DNA of 64,000 nt from Pantoea sp. alder81 (GCF_020179835.1 NZ_JAIUDA010000010.1:1-64000); one strand, 5' to 3'; shown: positions 44,065 through 52,375, numbered from the stretch's first letter. Made by a program: numbers and translations. Notes: generated from the letters alone by a model not told the origin.

Positions 44065-44979
44065 ATGCGATTGCGACACATTGAAGTTTTTCAGGCGATT
44101 GTGCAGACCGGCAGCATCAGTGCGGCGGCGCGATTGCTCAATGTGTCGCAGCCGAATGTCAGCCGTGTATTGACGCACGCCGAGCAGCAGCTGGGTTTTG
44201 CCCTGTTTGAGCGACGTGCACAGGGCATGGTGGTCACGGCCGAAGGACGACGTTTGCTGCCGGAAGTGGAAGATCTCTATCAGCGTTTGCAGACTATAAC
44301 CCAGCTCACCGAGCAGCTTCGACGCGGTGAAGGGCAAACGGTGCGCGTTGGGGCAGCCCATGCATTTGGTCAGATGGTGTTAGCGCCCGCACTGGTGCAG
44401 TGGCGGCAACAAGCGGCATCGGTGAGCGTGGAGTTGGTCACCGAGCACTTCAGCACGCTGTGCCAGATGATCATGGATAACCAGCTCGATTTCGCGCTGG
44501 TGTTTGGTCAGCAGGTGGATGCCGATCTGCTGGCCGAGCCGCTATTTCAATCGTCGATGGTGGCATTACTGCCTCAGCATCACACTCATAACGAACCCGC
44601 CACGCTGGAGTGGCTGTGCGCCAATAATCTGTTGATGATGCAGAATCAGGACCCGCTCGGGCGCGTCTTGCATCGCGCATTGCGGGATAAAGGGTTGGAT
44701 CCAGCGGTGTCGCTGTCGATCAAAACCTATTCTGTGATTGCCGATATGGTGCTGGCGGGCGGCGGCGTGGGGGTGGTGGATCTGTTTACTGCTTGCCGGT
44801 ATGCCGATCAGTTAAAACTGCTGCCAGTGGCACAACCGCTGCCGTTTGAAGTGATGCTGATCAGCCGCCGCGACCAGCCACAATCGCAATCCACCTTGCA
44901 GTTAAAACAGGTGATTCGCAATAAGCTGTGGGAGATCGCGCGGCAGTGTGAAACGCGGTTTTTTACCCGGTCGGCATAA
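44065..44979 (+). CDS. LysR-family regulator of the peptide cluster
   Basis: A 304-residue LysR protein with HTH RHIEVFQAIVQTGSISAAARLLNVSQPNVSRVL. It is probably cotranscribed with the M19 dipeptidase (2-nt gap) and divergent as a unit from the importer operon, so it most likely regulates both. The last codons (Arg-Ser-Ala-stop) lie inside a short palindromic repeat at 44969-44988, whose ATAAAT loop supplies the stop codon. Confidence 0.85.
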   Translation: MRLRHIEVFQAIVQTGSISAAARLLNVSQPNVSRVLTHAEQQLGFALFERRAQGMVVTAEGRRLLPEVEDLYQRLQTITQLTEQLRRGEGQTVRVGAAHAFGQMVLAPALVQWRQQAASVSVELVTEHFSTLCQMIMDNQLDFALVFGQQVDADLLAEPLFQSSMVALLPQHHTHNEPATLEWLCANNLLMMQNQDPLGRVLHRALRDKGLDPAVSLSIKTYSVIADMVLAGGGVGVVDLFTACRYADQLKLLPVAQPLPFEVMLISRRDQPQSQSTLQLKQVIRNKLWEIARQCETRFFTRSA

Positions 44980-45084
44980 ATGCCGACCCTACGAACCCCA
45001 TTGAACCAGTGCAGGGTGCAGTTCATCAATGCCGACCCTACGAAACCACATTGTACCTGCGTAGGGTGCGCATTAATGCGCACC
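44969..45084. repeat. three short palindromes after the LysR gene
   Basis: GGTCGGC-ATAAAT-GCCGACC (44969-44988), a half element ending ATGCCGACCCTACGA (about 45029-45043), and GGTGCGC-ATTAAT-GCGCACC (45065-45084), the last in opposite orientation. The arms again differ between copies while staying complementary. Confidence 0.8.
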
Positions 45085-45089
45085 TGGAA

Positions 45090-46442
45090 TTACACCCCAT
45101 CCGTAATCGGTTTACGCACCAGCAGCAAATACGCCAGCGCACCCACCACAGTAACGCCTGCACAGATCATCAGCGCGAGGCTGAATGATTTAGTGGTATC
45201 CAGCACCCAACCGGTGATCACCGGCGCGAACGAAGCAAACACAAAGCTGGCGAAGTTCTGGATACTGCCCACCGATGCTGTCATGCGTGCCGTCACGTTG
45301 GCGTGAATCAGACCCCAGCAGGATGTGCCGGCAAAGTGGATACAGAACAGCGCCATGCCAATCAGCGTCACTGCGCTGGTGGTGTCTGTGGCACGCGTGA
45401 CCAGGGTGGTGAAGGCCGCAGACAGCAGCATGCCGCTGACAATCGATACTTTACGCACTTTCACCGCATCCATTCCGCGACGCACTAGCGCATCCACCAC
45501 GTAGCCGTTCAGCAGCATGCCCGCCGCACCAAACAGGAACGGAATCGCCGCCAGCAAACCGGTGCTTTTCAGATCCAGATGGTAGGTCGATTGCAGATAG
45601 CCTGGCAGCCACGCGATATAGAGCCACGCGGTGTAGTTGATGCCGCTGAAGCCAATCATCATGCCCCACATGGTGCGCTGCTTGAACAGACCGCGCCACT
45701 CGGCAAAGCTCAGCGGCTCTTTGCGTGATGCCACGCTGCCCGCCTGCAGGTAGTGAATCTCTTCGCCGCTCAGTTTGCTGTTGTCGCGGTTGCGGTACAT
45801 CAGATACCAGCCAATGGCGAGGAACATGCCCAGCACGCCGATGGTGACGAACATGCCACGCCAGCCCATCACCAACATCATCGCCGCCAGAATCGGTGGC
45901 GCAATCGACAGCCCAATCATCGACGCGGCATTAAACATCCCCATCGGCATACCGCGATCTTTGATGTTGAACCAGTCGTTGATCACTTTAACGCCGCACG
46001 GGTTCATCGGTGCTTCACCGATACCGAGTCCGATACGCACCAGCACAAACTGCGTGAAGTTATGCACCAGACCGGCAGCGGCCTGGAACAGTGACCAGAC
46101 AAACATGCCGAGCGCCAGCATGATGCGTGGCCCTTTGCGATCCAGCAGCGCACCACAAGGCAATTGTGCTAAACCGTAGGCCAGCGAAAATGCCGACAGC
46201 AGCACGCCGATCTCCGTGGCCGATAAGCCCAGCTCACCGCGAATGGTCATATTGGCCACCGATAGCGAGCTACGGTCGAGATAGTTGATAATGGCCGCAA
46301 ACAGCAGCAGCAACATGGCAGTAACCTGAATCTTTTTAATGCGCGGTGAGCGCACCACGTCGCCGCGTGCCGGGACAAAGTCTTGCCCGTCTACTGCGGA
46401 TGTTGGCGCGGCGTCACGGCCACGTGCAGATGTATTTTCCAT
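45090..46442 (-). CDS. lgoT: L-galactonate transporter LgoT
   Basis: A 450-residue 12-helix MFS protein of the anion:cation symporter group (INYLDRSSLSVANMTIR, LPCGALLDRKGPR, RIGLGIGEAPMNPCGVKVINDWF). It is close to E. coli LgoT (YjjL), a proton-coupled L-galactonate importer. ATG 46442 has a GGGAGG site 6 nt upstream. The longer frame adds 25 residues without similarity. It lies next to lgoR and lgoD, the same three genes as the E. coli lgo locus. Confidence 0.9.
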   Translation of the reverse strand: MENTSARGRDAAPTSAVDGQDFVPARGDVVRSPRIKKIQVTAMLLLLFAAIINYLDRSSLSVANMTIRGELGLSATEIGVLLSAFSLAYGLAQLPCGALLDRKGPRIMLALGMFVWSLFQAAAGLVHNFTQFVLVRIGLGIGEAPMNPCGVKVINDWFNIKDRGMPMGMFNAASMIGLSIAPPILAAMMLVMGWRGMFVTIGVLGMFLAIGWYLMYRNRDNSKLSGEEIHYLQAGSVASRKEPLSFAEWRGLFKQRTMWGMMIGFSGINYTAWLYIAWLPGYLQSTYHLDLKSTGLLAAIPFLFGAAGMLLNGYVVDALVRRGMDAVKVRKVSIVSGMLLSAAFTTLVTRATDTTSAVTLIGMALFCIHFAGTSCWGLIHANVTARMTASVGSIQNFASFVFASFAPVITGWVLDTTKSFSLALMICAGVTVVGALAYLLLVRKPITDGV

Positions 46443-46595
46443 TGCAACCTCCCAGGTATGGGGTCTTATCGTTATCGAGGGTTGGGGTCCTGCGGCAGCG
46501 AAACGGTGCTGCCACAACAGATTGCTTTGGAGACTAGAAGTAAACCGGTCGCGATGTTGCGAGGATGTTTCAGATTCGTGCGGGCGCTTAAGAAT

Positions 46596-46608
46596 TGTGG
46601 TTTTTAAT
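46596..46608. promoter_or_regulatory. candidate LgoR site upstream of lgoT
   Basis: TGTGGTTTTTAAT here is the exact reverse complement of ATTAAAAACCACA at 47540-47552. The two 13-mers lie in the two control regions of the lgo locus, as expected for an operator. Confidence 0.5.
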
Positions 46609-46614
46609 CGGTTT

Positions 46615-47517
46615 TTAATTGTACTGACGAATACAACGGATCATCGATGATTTGGCTGTTCCGAGATGGTTATGCAAGGCGCACAGGGCTTCAACATCCC
46701 GTCGGCTGATCAGCGCGGTGAGAATGGCCATATGCTCCTCCAGCGCCACGATATTGCGCTGCTTTAAGTCCGTTTCATCCCATTGATAATGCGAATGAAA
46801 AATCACGGAGATGATTTCCAGTGACTGATTGAAAAACGGGTTGTTCGCCGCCGACAGAATCAGCGTGTGCATCTCTTTATCCAACGCGGCAAAGTGGCGA
46901 TAGTTGCTGGCAATGGTGTCACGCATGGAACGGTGGCGATCCAGCAGGTCACGCGCCTGTATCCAGCGTTCATCCTGGGAAGGCAGATTCAGAAAGCGAG
47001 TAAGTGCATGTGTTTCCAGCATTTCGCGCAGTTCGAACAGGTTTTCGGCGTAGGGTTGATCAAACTTTTTCATGCGCCAGTGACCCCGCTTCACCGGTTC
47101 CAGCAGGTCATACCGCATAAACCGCAGCAGAAACTCACGCACCACTACCGGGCTGGCCTTGACCTGCTGTGCCAACTGCAACTCACTAAAGCTGTCGCCG
47201 GGCATCAGCTGACGCTGGTTTATCAGATTAAAAAACGCCTGTTCAAACAGACGCGCTTGCTGATCGATCGGCGGTGTTAAAGCACTGAAACCGTCTTCTT
47301 CACTGGGATCGCGCACGATGACGTAGGTTTCTTCAACTTTATCCAGTACGCCGCGCTCATGCAGATGCTGCAGGGTATGGCGCACAGTGGTGCGGCTGAT
47401 ATTGAACATCTCAGCCAGCGCGGCTTGCGGTGGCAGCGGAGAACGGATGTGGCGTTTGGCGATGCCTTCCAGCATTTGATTGATCACGTTCTGGCGTAAA
47501 TTCAGGCTTCGGCTCAT
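46615..47517 (-). CDS. lgoR: GntR-family regulator LgoR
   Basis: A 300-residue regulator close to E. coli LgoR (YjjM). The N-terminal winged helix (LRQNVINQMLEG, MFNISRTTVRHTLQHLHERGVL) is followed by a second GntR-like helix region and a helical FCD-type effector domain (LFELREMLETHAL). In E. coli it is needed for L-galactonate use. ATG 47517 follows a GGAG site. It is divergent from lgoD and upstream of lgoT on the same strand. Confidence 0.9.
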   Translation of the reverse strand: MSRSLNLRQNVINQMLEGIAKRHIRSPLPPQAALAEMFNISRTTVRHTLQHLHERGVLDKVEETYVIVRDPSEEDGFSALTPPIDQQARLFEQAFFNLINQRQLMPGDSFSELQLAQQVKASPVVVREFLLRFMRYDLLEPVKRGHWRMKKFDQPYAENLFELREMLETHALTRFLNLPSQDERWIQARDLLDRHRSMRDTIASNYRHFAALDKEMHTLILSAANNPFFNQSLEIISVIFHSHYQWDETDLKQRNIVALEEHMAILTALISRRDVEALCALHNHLGTAKSSMIRCIRQYN

Positions 47518-47539
47518 GCGGTTCTCCGGTTTTTTATTT

Positions 47540-47552
47540 ATTAAAAACCACA
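47540..47552. promoter_or_regulatory. candidate LgoR site in the lgoR-lgoD gap
   Basis: ATTAAAAACCACA lies 23 nt before the lgoR start and about 100 nt before lgoD, and is repeated exactly (inverted) upstream of lgoT at 46596-46608. Confidence 0.5.
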
Positions 47553-47652
47553 CAAAGCCCAAAAAAAGGGCGCTGCCTCACAGTTCGGAATGTGCAAACG
47601 ACGCGGGTGGCTGATTTTCGCCAAAACTGCGACATCAGCACAGGAGAAGCCC

Positions 47653-48681
47653 ATGACAACAATGAAAACCCTGGTGGTTGCCGAGCCGCGCAATATGGTG
47701 TGGCAGCAGCGTGAGAAACCGACCCCGGCCGCCCAGGAGGTTCTGATTAAACCGATTGCCGCCGGGATTTGCGGCACTGATATCCATGCATGGGCGGGCA
47801 ATCAACCGTTCTTTAGCTATCCACGGGTACTGGGCCATGAGCTGTGCGGTGAAGTGGTGGAATTGGGCAACCGGGTCACGGATTTTAAAGTGGGCCAGCG
47901 TGTGGCGCTGATTCCCTATGTGGCTTGTCAGCAGTGCGACGCTTGCCTGAGCGGTAAAACCAACTGCTGCGAGAATATCTCGGTGATTGGTGTACACCAG
48001 GACGGCGGTTTCTGCGAGTTTCTCAGCGTGCCCGCAAGCAACCTGCTGGCGGTGGATGATGTGGCACCAGAAGCGGCGGCGCTGATCGAGCCTTTTGCTA
48101 TCAGTGCACATGCGGTAAGACGTGCGGCGGTGGCGGCGGATGAGCAGGTTCTGGTGGTCGGCGCCGGACCGATTGGATTAGGCGTAGCCGCGATTGCGGC
48201 GGCAGCGGGTGCGCAGGTGGTGGTAGCCGATACCAGCGAACCGCGACGCGCGCATGTCGCCGAAAAGCTCGGGCTCGCGACCATCAACCCGCTGGCCGAG
48301 GATTTCGAAGCCTCACTGCGTGCTGAATTTGGCGGGCGTCTGGCCGCGAAGGTGATTGATGCCACCGGCAGCCCGGCTGCGATGAACGGTGCGGTGAAGC
48401 TGATTCGTCATGGTGGCACCATCGTGTTTGTCGGCCTGCACAAGGGGGATTTAGTGATCCCGGATATCGAGTTCCACAAACGCGAAACCACCTTGATGGG
48501 CAGCCGCAATGCCACGCACGAAGATTTCGCGAAAGTGGGCGAACTGATGGCTTCGGGTCAGCTTCGTGCCGACATTATGCTCAATCGGCATTATGACTTT
48601 TCTACTTTAGCGGAGACCTTTGAGCCTGAAGTGATTAATAATCGTGAGCTGATCAAAGGTGTGATTCATTTTTCGAGGTAG
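47653..48681 (+). CDS. lgoD: L-galactonate 5-dehydrogenase LgoD
   Basis: A 342-residue zinc-dependent medium-chain dehydrogenase close to E. coli LgoD (YjjN), which oxidises L-galactonate to D-tagaturonate. Catalytic zinc ligands are C40 and H62-E63. Structural zinc cysteines are C92, C95, C98 and C106, and the NAD motif GAGPIG is at 170-175. ATG 47653 has an AGGAG site. The product would enter the hexuronate pathway (tagaturonate reductase UxaB), whose genes are not in this window. Confidence 0.92.
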   Translation: MTTMKTLVVAEPRNMVWQQREKPTPAAQEVLIKPIAAGICGTDIHAWAGNQPFFSYPRVLGHELCGEVVELGNRVTDFKVGQRVALIPYVACQQCDACLSGKTNCCENISVIGVHQDGGFCEFLSVPASNLLAVDDVAPEAAALIEPFAISAHAVRRAAVAADEQVLVVGAGPIGLGVAAIAAAAGAQVVVADTSEPRRAHVAEKLGLATINPLAEDFEASLRAEFGGRLAAKVIDATGSPAAMNGAVKLIRHGGTIVFVGLHKGDLVIPDIEFHKRETTLMGSRNATHEDFAKVGELMASGQLRADIMLNRHYDFSTLAETFEPEVINNRELIKGVIHFSR

Positions 48682-49081
48682 TCGGTGCGCTCACTCTGCG
48701 CGAATGCGGGCCTGAGCACCTCTGCTGCTGCCGGGCCGTCCTCGCGCCGCTGACGCGGTGCCCTCGGCTTCCACGTCGTGCCTACGGACCGTTCGGGTAA
48801 GCCCGTCCTGGCCAACCCGAACTGCCTTGCGCATCCATGCGCCAGGCTCCTGGCCCAACGTAAAAGCCTCAGCGCTGCGGATAGCCCTTGCAGCAGCAGA
48901 GGCGCTCTGGCCTCAACCATCGTGCCGTTTTTGACAGCACGCACTGAAGCTGAAGAGCGTGCTGGGGCTGTTCAGGGGAAGAGGCGCGCTCTGGCCTCAA
49001 CCATAGTGTCCTTTTAACAGACTGCGTGATCACCCGGCGCTTAACTGGCAAGCATTACGCCATTGATAGCGACCACCCATC
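48682..49081. repeat. 400-bp repeat-rich intergenic region
   Basis: No credible gene. It holds copy 2 of the 25-bp dispersed repeat (48741-48765) and a direct repeat of the 19-mer GCGCTCTGGCCTCAACCAT at 48902-48920 and 48986-49004, 84 bp apart. Open frames on both strands here have no recognisable features and run through these repeats, so I treat the region as a non-coding repeat element. Confidence 0.6.
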
Positions 49082-49999
49082 TCATGCCTGCAATGCGGCA
49101 AAAAAGTGTTCCCGCACCGCTTCGGCATCCACGCCGAGGCACAAACGCTGTGGGCGCAATCCGGCGAACGGATCTTCACGTGAGGCGAGGGCGCTGAGAC
49201 GTCGTACTGTTTGACCACGGCTGATGCCTTCCGTTATCACGCGCACTGACGCTTCGATGACTTCAAACGCCTGTGGTAACGCCAGCCAGGAGAGCGTCAA
49301 CGTGTCGTGCAGCGCCATACCATCAAACCCTTCTTTTTGCAGACTGTACGCCAGATACGGACGGCATATCGCGCTCAATACCGGCTGATTTAACTGCCGC
49401 ACTTCATCGCCCGTTATCAGCACTTTATGCGTGACATCCAGCGGCAATACGACAACCGGCAGCGCCGAGGCCAGCACCTGATCGGCAGCATGCGGATCCT
49501 TCCAGATATTGAATTCGGCAAACGGCGAGACGTTGCCGGAATGGCCGTCGGTGCCAAATGCGCCACCCATGATCACCAGCTCTTTCACCAGCGAAATAAT
49601 ATCCGGTGCCTGATTGATGGCGCTGGCGATATTGGTCAGCGGCCCAATCGCCACGATGGTGATGGCATGCGGTTGCGCGCGCACGCTATCAATAATGAAC
49701 TGCACCGCGCTGGGGGCTGCTTCACTGTGTGAGTTCTCGAACGCATCACCCAATCCATCCAGGCCGTGCAGCGTGGCGGGCGCAGAAGGGGCTAATGCCA
49801 GCGGCCGCGAGCAGCCGCGATACACCTGTGCCTCAATCCCCATCTTCTCGCAGAACAGCCGGGCGTTTTTCACCGCCTGCCCGACCGCCACATTGCCAAA
49901 CACCGTGGTAATCCCCAGCAACCGCTGCGTTCGCGCCGCATACGCCAGCGCAAAAGCATCATCTACGCCAATATCAGTATCAAAAATCAGGGTACGCAT
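49082..49999 (-). CDS. Inosine-uridine-preferring nucleoside hydrolase family
   Basis: A 305-residue nucleoside hydrolase. The N-terminal calcium-binding DTDIGVDDA motif (D7, D9, D13, D14), TTVFGN, and the later AEFNIWKDPHAA segment are diagnostic. The family splits ribonucleosides into base and ribose for salvage. Its relatives in E. coli are RihA, RihB and RihC. Which one it matches best is unclear. ATG 49999 follows GGAGAT. An upstream in-frame start adds four residues. No operon partner. Confidence 0.9.
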   Translation of the reverse strand: MRTLIFDTDIGVDDAFALAYAARTQRLLGITTVFGNVAVGQAVKNARLFCEKMGIEAQVYRGCSRPLALAPSAPATLHGLDGLGDAFENSHSEAAPSAVQFIIDSVRAQPHAITIVAIGPLTNIASAINQAPDIISLVKELVIMGGAFGTDGHSGNVSPFAEFNIWKDPHAADQVLASALPVVVLPLDVTHKVLITGDEVRQLNQPVLSAICRPYLAYSLQKEGFDGMALHDTLTLSWLALPQAFEVIEASVRVITEGISRGQTVRRLSALASREDPFAGLRPQRLCLGVDAEAVREHFFAALQA

Positions 50000-50089
50000 C
50001 GGGATCTCCAATTTTGTATTAATGGAAGTGAAGCAAAAATATCAAGATGATGAATGTGCTATAAACGCGAAAATTAATCAGGAGTAAGC

Positions 50090-50260
50090 ATGATAATAAA
50101 ATCGCTGATATTTATTGCGCCATCAGGTCAAGGCCAGCGTTATCAAGAACTCTGTGCTTTACTCACCTTACTTGCTCTCTCAGAGAAAGATAAAGTGGCA
50201 AATATGGGAATGACGCGCGAAGAGTTGTTGAAAGACCTTATCCAGGTCACGACGGGTTAG
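50090..50260 (+). CDS. Unrecognised 56-residue protein
   Basis: An open frame of 57 codons with a strong AGGAG Shine-Dalgarno 6 nt before ATG. The product has a hydrophobic start (IIKSLIFIA), a Gln-rich turn and an amphipathic charged C-terminal half (TREELLKDLIQ). I recognise no family. Codon use is AT-richer than its neighbours (three ATA in the first seven codons), which can mean transfer or low constraint. It ends 49 nt before the fluoride aptamer, so it may share the crcB transcript. Confidence 0.55.
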   Translation: MIIKSLIFIAPSGQGQRYQELCALLTLLALSEKDKVANMGMTREELLKDLIQVTTG

Positions 50261-50308
50261 CTCTTCAATATTGTCACCCCCGCTGCGCCAGCGTATTATC
50301 GTGCCGCT

Positions 50309-50375
50309 AAGGTGATGGCGTGCCACCTTCCCCAACCGCCGTTCTGGAAACAGACGGCTGATGACGCCTGACAAC
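50309..50375 (+). ncRNA. Fluoride riboswitch aptamer (crcB motif)
   Basis: The conserved parts of the crcB motif are present in order: GGTGATGGCGT, AACCGCC, then ACGGCTGATGACGCCTGAC with stems pairing as expected. The riboswitch senses free fluoride and turns on the exporter gene downstream (crcB at 50468). Confidence 0.85.
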
Positions 50376-50420
50376 ACTCGTATCCCTGCGCGGGAGACGG
50401 CGGTGTGTCAGGCGTTTTTC
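50365..50420 (+). terminator. fluoride riboswitch expression platform
   Basis: CGCCTGACAACAC (from 50365) pairs with GTGTGTCAGGCG (ending 50414), followed by TTTTT. The left arm is also the 3' strand of the aptamer, so fluoride binding should block this terminator and allow crcB transcription. Confidence 0.8.
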
Positions 50421-50467
50421 TGTCCTGCCGCGGCCCTGCGCGTAACTCATTTCAGGAGCTCCAAATT

Positions 50468-50845
50468 ATGGTGAAGTCGTTATTGGCTGTTGTGCTCGGT
50501 GGTGCTGTGGGCTGCTCGCTGCGCTGGCTAATTTCCCTTCGTTTCAATGCCTTATTCCCAAATCTGCCTCCGGGCACACTTATGGTGAATCTGGTTGGCG
50601 GGTTTATCATCGGTGCCGCATTGGCGTTCTTTGTCCGTAATCCGCATATTGACCCCTTCTGGAAATTGCTGATCGTCACCGGTTTATGCGGCGGCTTAAC
50701 CACCTTCTCTACCTTCTCAGCGGAAATTGTCGGCTTGCTGCAAACTGGTAAATACCTGTGGGCAATGTCGAGCGTGATGGTGCATGTGATTGGCTCACTG
50801 CTGATGACCTTCGCCGGTTTTGCCGTGGTCAACTTGCTGGGTTAA
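50468..50845 (+). CDS. crcB: Fluoride ion channel CrcB/Fluc
   Basis: A 125-residue membrane protein with four helices that forms a dual-topology dimeric fluoride channel. The family motifs GGxxGCSLRW near the start, GTLMVNLVGGFIIGA and TTFSTFSAEIV are present. ATG 50468 follows CAGGAGCT and gives family length (E. coli 127). Preceded by a fluoride riboswitch. Confidence 0.94.
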   Translation: MVKSLLAVVLGGAVGCSLRWLISLRFNALFPNLPPGTLMVNLVGGFIIGAALAFFVRNPHIDPFWKLLIVTGLCGGLTTFSTFSAEIVGLLQTGKYLWAMSSVMVHVIGSLLMTFAGFAVVNLLG

Positions 50846-50964
50846 AAACCCCGGCGCATCACGGGCTTGAAATAACTCCTAAGAGGTAGATACTGGTCGG
50901 TGTTCTGTTTGCGTGACAAGCAGAACCTGTCACCGATTTATCCGGACGATTAGGGAGCCCGTTG

Positions 50965-51762
50965 ATGCAAAGTAACCCCAAATTCCTTAACCTGGTGTTG
51001 TTAAACGGTGAACCTGAGCAGAAGTTGCGTGCCGCACAGGCGGCCGGTTTTGAGCAGGTTGAAATCTGGCGGGAAGATGTCGAGGCCAGCACACCAGAGC
51101 TGGCCAAACAGTTAAATCTTGGCTTTACCAATCTGCAGGTGCTGCGCGACTTTACCGGTACGCCGGATCGCGAACGTCTGCAGAAGCGCGAAGAACTGCG
51201 ACAGTTTATTCAGATAGCGCAATCCCTTGGCTGCAATACCATTCAGGCACCCGCAACCACACGTGAAGATTGTGTGCCTGAGCGTATCGATGAAGATCTG
51301 CGTTGGATGGCCTCAGAGGCCGCACGCTATAACATGCGCATCATGTACGAACCGATGGCGTGGTGCAGCGTCGATAACACTCTGCCGCTGGCGTGGGAAC
51401 GCTTGCAGCGGCTGGACCAACCGAATATCGGACTGGTGGTCGATCTGTTCCACATCTGTGCTTTGGGCGGCGATGCCTCGCAGCTGGATGGCATTCCAGC
51501 CGATCGTATTTATGAAGTGCAACTGTGCGATATGGCGGAGATGCCACCGCAGGATAAGGGCGCGTTAAGCGATTTTGCGCGTCACCAGCGTTTATTGCCT
51601 GGCGACGGCATTATTGAAGTGGAACGCTTTGTCGATAAGCTGAAAAGTGCCAGCTATCGTGGTCCGGTCGGTATTGAAGTGTTTAACGATGGGCTAAAAG
51701 CGCAGCCGCCGGAAGTGGCCGCGCAAAAAGCCTGGCGCGCATTGAATCGCTACTGGCCTTAA
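50965..51762 (+). CDS. Sugar phosphate isomerase/epimerase family (TIM barrel)
   Basis: A 265-residue xylose isomerase-like TIM barrel (AP endonuclease 2 fold). Likely metal-binding acidic residues are in YEPMAW, VVDLFH, VQLCDMAE and GIEVFND. The family includes inosose isomerases and hydroxypyruvate isomerases, and the substrate cannot be told. ATG 50965 follows GGGAG. It converges with the hydrolase gene with a 4-bp overlap of the stops. Confidence 0.82.
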   Translation: MQSNPKFLNLVLLNGEPEQKLRAAQAAGFEQVEIWREDVEASTPELAKQLNLGFTNLQVLRDFTGTPDRERLQKREELRQFIQIAQSLGCNTIQAPATTREDCVPERIDEDLRWMASEAARYNMRIMYEPMAWCSVDNTLPLAWERLQRLDQPNIGLVVDLFHICALGGDASQLDGIPADRIYEVQLCDMAEMPPQDKGALSDFARHQRLLPGDGIIEVERFVDKLKSASYRGPVGIEVFNDGLKAQPPEVAAQKAWRALNRYWP

Positions 51763-52364
51763 TCCTGCAGACATTGAGCGATAAACGTTACCGCCTGCAT
51801 CGCACCTTGTGAGGAGATGGTGTGTCCGGTGGCGGCCTCAAAGCGCGCTTCCACCGTCACGCCCGCCGCTTGCAGGCGCTCAACCGCAGATTCGCTCTCG
51901 CCGAACGGAATCACGTCATCCACTTTGCCGTGAATCAGCAGGGCCGGGGTCTGCGGGTTGGGTGTTAATGCACCTTCAAAAGACAACCGACCGGAAAACG
52001 CCACCACGCCTGCCAGCGGATAACGGCCAGATGCCAGCGCATCCAGCGCCATGATCGAGCCCTGAGAAAAGCCCACCAGAATCACTTTATCCCACGCGCC
52101 CGCCATGTCGTGCTGCGCCATCAGTTGCTGCACGGTTTCATCAAACGCTGCCCGCGCTTCACGCACCCGCGCCGGACGGTTTTGTGGAGTAATACCCGTC
52201 AGGCTAAACCACTGATAACCCATCGCATGTTCAAAGGGATAGGGCGCGTTCGGCGAGGCAAAAGCCACATCCGGCAGCAGGCTGGCCCAATGCTGGCCGA
52301 GCCCTGCCAGATCGTCGCCATTACTGCCCACACCATGTAAAAAAATCACCAACGCTTTTGCCAT
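51759..52364 (-). CDS. Alpha/beta hydrolase (carboxylesterase/YpfH type)
   Basis: A 201-residue small serine hydrolase. Catalytic S100 in GFSQGS, Asp149/150 in HGKVDDVIPF and H181 in TGHTIS form the triad, with the oxyanion HGVGSN near residue 10. It belongs to the phospholipase/carboxylesterase group that includes E. coli YpfH. No signal peptide. It ends within the convergent TIM-barrel gene's stop. Confidence 0.88.
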   Translation of the reverse strand: MAKALVIFLHGVGSNGDDLAGLGQHWASLLPDVAFASPNAPYPFEHAMGYQWFSLTGITPQNRPARVREARAAFDETVQQLMAQHDMAGAWDKVILVGFSQGSIMALDALASGRYPLAGVVAFSGRLSFEGALTPNPQTPALLIHGKVDDVIPFGESESAVERLQAAGVTVEARFEAATGHTISSQGAMQAVTFIAQCLQD

Positions 52365-52375
52365 CGTCCTGCTCC

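Noticed and set aside
48666..49017. Overlapping open frames on both strands after lgoD
   Set aside because: They run through direct repeats, have no family features or good ribosome sites, and oppose each other. I treat the stretch as a non-coding repeat region.
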